NCBI GenBank assembly: GCA_038049695.1
Contig: CP142451.1
Coordinates: 66,903,501-66,967,500, forward strand
DNA from: Cinnamomum chago
Lineage: Eukaryota; Streptophyta; Magnoliopsida; Laurales; Lauraceae
DNA: 64,000 nt
Direction of reading: 5' to 3'
This document shows, piece by piece, positions 59,522 to 64,000 of this stretch (within the stretch, counting starts at the first letter, position 1; each line of letters begins with the position of its first letter). A model generated the notes under the pieces. That model was given only the letters and a program-made list of their open reading frames with translations, was not told the origin of the DNA and did no database searches. The position numbers were made by a program, and so were the translations under genes.

Positions 59522-60487
59522 TCAGAAAAACCGTATTGGTGTTGATAAACACTTTCTACTCTCTCTGGGATTATAGAATAGCCAACCTTTAGTTCCTTTG
59601 GGATATTCTATAAAAGTGTATACTTCCGACTTCGATTCCAATTTATCCGTCTTAACCTTCAGCACGAGTGCCTGACAACCCTTATGTTGTAGACTAGGCT
59701 TTCGCTCGAACCACAACTCTTGGGGAGTCTTAGATACAGACTTAAATCGAACGAGGTTTAGTATATACTTTGTAGTATCCAAGGCATATCTCCAAAAGGA
59801 TATAGGTAATCCTGAGAAACTCAGCATAGACCTAATCATATCTAAAAGAGTCATGTTCCTTCTTTCTGCTACTCCATTATGTTGAGACATACCAGGAGCA
59901 GACAACTGGGATAGAATTCCATTTTTTGATAAGTATCCCATAAAATCAACAGAGAGATATTCCCCTCCTCGATCTGATCGAAGAGTCTTGATACTTTTAC
60001 CTAATTGCTTTTCCGCTTCTGCTCGAAACTCTTTGAACTTTTTAAAAGCCTCGGACTTGCGGTGCATAAGGTATATGTATCTATATCTTGAGTAATCATC
60101 TGTGAAAGTGATGAAATACTCATATCCTCCTTTGGCCCTGACATTAATGGGTCCACACACATCAATATGCACTAATTCCAATAAATCTTTGGCCCTATTA
60201 CTCTTAGATGAAAATGGTCTTTTGGTCATTTTGCCTTTCAGATGGGATTCGTAGATAGATATTGGTTTTACCACCAATGAAGGCAAGATACCAACTTTCA
60301 CTAGCGTGTCAATCCTGTTTAGGTTTACATGACCTAGCCTCAAGTGCCAAAGTTTTGTTGGATTAGATGAAGGTGACTTCCTCTTTAATGATGGTCTATT
60401 AATTGTTTCAGCATCGTGTATCTCATACATTGTAGGAGTTAACAAATAAAACCCATTGGTTACCTTGCCAGGCAATTTTAGTACCAA
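59522..60487 (-). pseudogene. Second Copia element: integrase
   Basis: 321 codons. LWHLRLGHVNLNRID gives the two His of the zinc site, but both expected Cys are replaced in YESHLKGKMTKRPF. The catalytic Asp (LVHIDVCGP), Asp (TFTDDYSRY) and Glu (HNGVAERRN) remain. It stops before RT; RT follows in another frame at 59186. Not functional with the zinc Cys lost. Confidence 0.88.
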
Positions 60488-60587
60488 AAGTAATGGAATA
60501 ACTTTTATTCACCGAACTAGAAACTGAAATTAAATTCCGCCGTAAAGACGGTACATATAACGTGTTTGAAAAAACCAATTTATTATT

Positions 60588-61052
60588 CTAAAAACATAAA
60601 GTAATAACTCCCACTGAAACAACCTCTGCCTTAGTGTTATATCCTAGGTTAACAATGATTTCTCCGTCACTGAGACTCCTGGTTTCCATGAACCCCTGCA
60701 ACGAATTACAAATGTGATTAGTTTCCTCTGAGTCCACACACCAAGATTCTGAAGAACCAGTTGCAAAACTAACTTCAGAAATAAGTGACTCAATCATACT
60801 TGAGGTCTTCTTCTTAGACAGATACCCTTTGACAATTTCTTTTCCAATGTCTTGTCTTACCACAATGGAAACATTTTCCTTTTGACCCTGAACCCTTAGC
60901 CTTGGCCACGCCACCATTAGGACCATTCTCCACCTTAGGACCCTTCGGAATTGATTTCTTTTTACCTTTCCGCCCTTTGCCTTTCGGCTTGGATTTGCAT
61001 CTGACTTTTCTGTCACTAGGGCGGTTTGCTTCTTCATAATCCCTTCCGTCAC
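60588..61052 (-). pseudogene. Second Copia element: nucleocapsid/protease region
   Basis: Lys/Arg-rich segment, then SSESWCVDSEETNHICNSL, where the protease triad DSG reads DSE. Frame broken on both sides. Confidence 0.75.
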
Positions 61053-61186
61053 TACCAGCTAGCTAGACAGCTCAGCCAGAGTCAGACTCATCTTATTCAT
61101 ATTATAATTAACCTTGAAATTATTGAATGACTCTGGTAGTGACTCAAGGATTATGTCAATCTGCGATTCTGTATTAATCGCAACTC

Positions 61187-61660
61187 CTATACATCTAACT
61201 CATTTAATGAGTCCATCATTTTTAACATGTGTTCCTGTACTGATGTACCTTCAGCCATCGTGGTGCTAATGAGCACCATCATAGCTGCTTGCCTAGCAGG
61301 CCTGCCCTGTTCCGCAAACATCTCCTTTAAGTTCGATATAATATCGTATGCAGTCTTATAGGATTGATGTTGGTGTTGCAAAACCCTAGACATGGATGCC
61401 AGAATGTAACATCTGGCCATCTCATCGTCTTTGGCCCATTTGGTGTAAAGTTCATTTTCTTCTTCCGGTGCATTCGGGCCAGGCTCATCAAGGGGGGTTT
61501 TGGTAAGGACATATTTATATCCTGAAGCAGTCAGGACAATATCCAGGTTCCGTTTCCAGTCTACATAGTTGGATCCCACCAACTTATTCTGGTTGAGGAT
61601 GGTCGCAAGTGGATTGAAAGTATTTGAATTCATGCTTGAAATACTGTAGCACATAACCAT
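61187..61660 (-). pseudogene. Second Copia element: gag 5' part
   Basis: Begins near NTFNPLATILNQNKLVGSNY and has VDWKRNLDIVLTASGYKYVL, YTKWAKDDEMARCYILASM and QEHMLKMMDSLNEL, the usual plant Copia gag landmarks. It ends early at 61187, where the C-terminal half is frameshifted. Confidence 0.85.
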
Positions 61661-63001
61661 ACATTCAATTAATGAATTTAAATGACATTAGGGTTTAGTA
61701 TTCTACCAAATTTTTGTGGGAATCCTCATAACCACTAAATTTAGAATACATCGGAATCCCCATCCCTGGGGTATGCCTCATTGGGGAGTGCGAATACCAC
61801 CTAGATTGGTGTGGATCAAAGTTGATCAAAATTAGGATTAAGATTAACTATCCATGATCCCCTTCATTCATTATTATCTAGGTATCTCATACCAAATAAC
61901 AAATGACTCCGATTGGCTTTGGTTTCTAAAATACATGAGGCAAATCCTTGGGGATACTACATCATTATTTTAGTTAAGTGTGACCCACTAACTAGCATTG
62001 CATGACAACTGTTGCGAGCAGCTTCTCCTTGGGGAGTGGGCCCCCGCCCCATCTCACCAACACTATCCATAGGAGATCTATATCTAGTAACCAGACAAGT
62101 AAAAGCCCTCCGTGGGAAACGACCATTCTCAAGATGGCGCAAGGCTAATACTTTCCTTACAATGGACCTATGGTGGAAAACCATAGGGATTTCTAAATTT
62201 AAATGCCCCGCTCCCACTTAATATTTTAGAATTGAGGATTTTCTTTTAGGTATATGGGCCCCCCAAATATAGACATTAAATCATCTCATGATATGTCCAA
62301 TGATTGGTTCCAAGTCAAGTTATTTTATGGAAAGTCCAGTTTCTTAAATTAGTGTTACCAATGGATCCATCTCATGGGCTCATCAACTCTAATTAGAACT
62401 CTTTCCAAAAATTAATTTGATTTGACCAATTTTGGAAATTCCTATGTTTGAATCAGATTTGGAAACTTTCTAAAACAAGCATTCATCCATAAATAGAAAG
62501 TGCTAAAATTAGAAACTAGTCCTCTCCTCCACATGGCCCAAGCGGAATAGACTTCTTAGACTTCTAAACTTTCCAAAAATTTGGGATTCCTCAAACTCTT
62601 TGGGCATCTCCAAAAGGCTTTTGGTAATCTTCAAACTCTTTGATTAGGAGTCCAACTTCACTTTCCTTCTTCGTCTCGAACATCTCCAGAATTTACAAAT
62701 TTTGGAAAAATTACATAAATTCCTATGTCTCTACAATGAGACTTACATGGTAATCTAAACATGGAAATAAAAGGGCTATAGGGAAATTCACCATGCCTTG
62801 CCCTTTCACGGCAAACCAAGGAAACCATGATGCCCTTTACACTTAGCCTCAAATAAACCAATAACCATAAAAAGAAAGTAAAAATCTTGTGGGCCACATG
62901 GAGAGGACATTATCACCTGCAAGTTAGTATCTCATACAACAAAGCATCTCACAAAACCAGGTTACCAAACCATAATGGAAAAACAAGATGCCAAAGGTTG
63001 C
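61661..63001. other. Region upstream of second Copia gag; no 5' LTR found
   Basis: Neither a primer site (TGGTATCAGAGC) nor a copy of the 56274-57950 LTR could be found. About 61740-62220 may be leader sequence (GTGGGCCCCCGCCCC near 62035). The remainder is unassigned AT-rich DNA. Confidence 0.45.
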
Positions 63002-63598
63002 TGTAGACACCTCATTTTGGCCCCCTATGATAGCCTTAAACACTTATCATATATAATGATGCCCCCATTTCACCCATAATTGAATGGTTAATGGCATAAT
63101 TCAAATTAATTAATGACGATGAAAATGCTTGTTGATAATTTTAGACTTAGTTCGATGATTCATAGAAATTGTGAGAGAAAAAGCCAAATCGTGTCGAGAT
63201 CCCAAGTCAAACCCATTATTCACATAAGGGCCAGACACTGACACTACTCGAACCTTTTTCGGACCACTTAAGACATGCTTAGGCCAATTCCCACAAAGAT
63301 CACACTTAACTTGCCTAAGTATCATATGACTAACACAAATTAGGAGGTTAGAATCGTTGATCCGAATATCCCTTCTTCTTTCCGACATCCGATCACTATT
63401 ACATATGAACCAATAGATTCTACGCTCCAAGAGCTTTCCGACCATATATAGAATATCCAAATCCGATCAACGGGTCGAAAGTTATGAACTTCCGAAGTTA
63501 AGAAATGACGAAATCCGTTTAGGCACTACCCAAGACACCTGGTCACCACTCTCTTGGCGCCCATCCTATCCCATCACTAAGGAACCCTTAATTAAAAC
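63002..63598 (+). mobile_element. Start of a gypsy-type LTR, interrupted
   Basis: TGTAGACACCTCATTTTGG at 63002 looks like a gypsy LTR start. TCGAAAGTTATGAAC (63477) recalls a phrase in the LTR-like piece at 3465-4740. It is broken by the next LTR at 63599. Confidence 0.5.
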
Positions 63599-64000
63599 TG
63601 AAAGTCCGGGGATCCGAACCCTAGAGGGGGGGGGGGTGAATAGGGTGAGCTCCATTTATGACCAATTTTAATCAATTTTAACTTCTTTAAAACAAACTAG
63701 TCACAAGTGATGATTATCAAACAAAATGCGGAAGCTTAATGAAAACAATCACCACAAAGCAAGCACCATCACACAAGGGTTTATAGTGGTTCGGCCTCAA
63801 TGCCTACATCCACTACCGGCTTGTGATCCAACACCCCACCGGATTTCCACTATTTATGCTTTTCAATAGGCTAAGCAATAACCTTTACAATATGCTTTTC
63901 AAGGCTAAGCAATAACCTTTACAATGATGTTTTTCAAGGCTTAACATCAACCTATACATTATGCTTTTCTTAGGCTAAGCAATAACCTCTTCAACCAAAT
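63599..64000 (-). mobile_element. Partial SIRE-like Copia LTR at window end
   Basis: On plus it begins TGAAAGTCCGGGGATCC and carries a G11 run, TGAATAGGGTGAGCTC and four GCTTTTCAAGGCTAAGC-type repeats. This is the mirror image of 1940-2361. No primer site lies to its left, so it is a 3' or solo LTR whose other end lies outside the window. Confidence 0.85.

Noticed and set aside
63110-63460. 116-codon minus-strand frame
   Set aside because: Lies in LTR-like DNA, no recognisable motif; the sense of the LTR is opposite.
1-64000. tRNA or rRNA genes
   Set aside because: No cloverleaf or rRNA-like sequence noticed; the TGGTATCAGAGCC match is a retrotransposon primer site.

Overview
This window is repeat-dense nuclear DNA of a flowering plant. 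The evidence is plant-type LTR retrotransposons with initiator-Met tRNA primer sites, MuDR/FAR1-type transposase, plant mobile domain (PMD) sequence, intron-containing genes with GT..AG boundaries, and DNA transposons with 3-bp or 8-bp target duplications. No bacterial-type gene, tRNA, rRNA or CRISPR array was seen. I found no intact single-copy host gene. Nearly everything is mobile-element DNA, much of it nested. The species cannot be named from the sequence.

Layout. 1-6367: a nest of LTR fragments. The tail of a long LTR (ending at 955) sits against a truncated SIRE-like Copia LTR (956-2361). That Copia LTR broke a Ty3/gypsy pol gene (2359-3464, minus). Two further LTR-like pieces follow. 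6368-12531 (minus): a decayed multi-exon gene joining a PMD to an Ulp1-like cysteine protease, cut in a coding exon by a solo LTR (7144-10032, duplication GATAC). 13834-17423: another solo LTR of the same broad family. 18430-19660: an inverted-repeat element. 19851-20842: a Harbinger-like element. 21692-31079: a complete 9.4-kb LTR element with 3.1-3.2 kb LTRs, primer site and polypurine tract but no recognisable protein (a LARD), carrying a nested hAT-type element (25003-26095). 31907-32908: a second hAT-type element.

33290-40950 (plus): a second decayed PMD-Ulp1 gene, interrupted by a 4.07-kb solo LTR (34634-38701, duplication AGTCG) and a Copia solo LTR (38804-39669, duplication TGACT). 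A decayed MULE transposase follows on the minus strand (41740-44320 and upstream). PMD, Ulp1 and MULE transposase side by side suggest that the PMD-Ulp1 gene was MULE cargo, but no element ends were proven.

45456-64000: a Copia solo LTR (duplication ATTTT); a full-length, very young SIRE-like Copia element (47491-56068, duplication TAAAC, two 1631-bp LTRs nearly identical) with gag, pol and RNase H separated by three single-base frameshifts; a second, decayed Copia element (56274-61660, minus); then the starts of two more LTRs.

The most unusual theme is that many unrelated elements carry arrays of short dyad-symmetric motifs, each with its own core (GTCGAC, CTCGAG, GCTAGC, ATCGAT, GTTAAC, GAAGT-N3-ACTTC). 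In two Copia LTR families the array lies just upstream of a TATA box, with the ATCGAT pair less tightly so in a third. A second theme is a stop-free reading frame of about 50 codons conserved in the sense direction of five LTRs of the long-LTR family.
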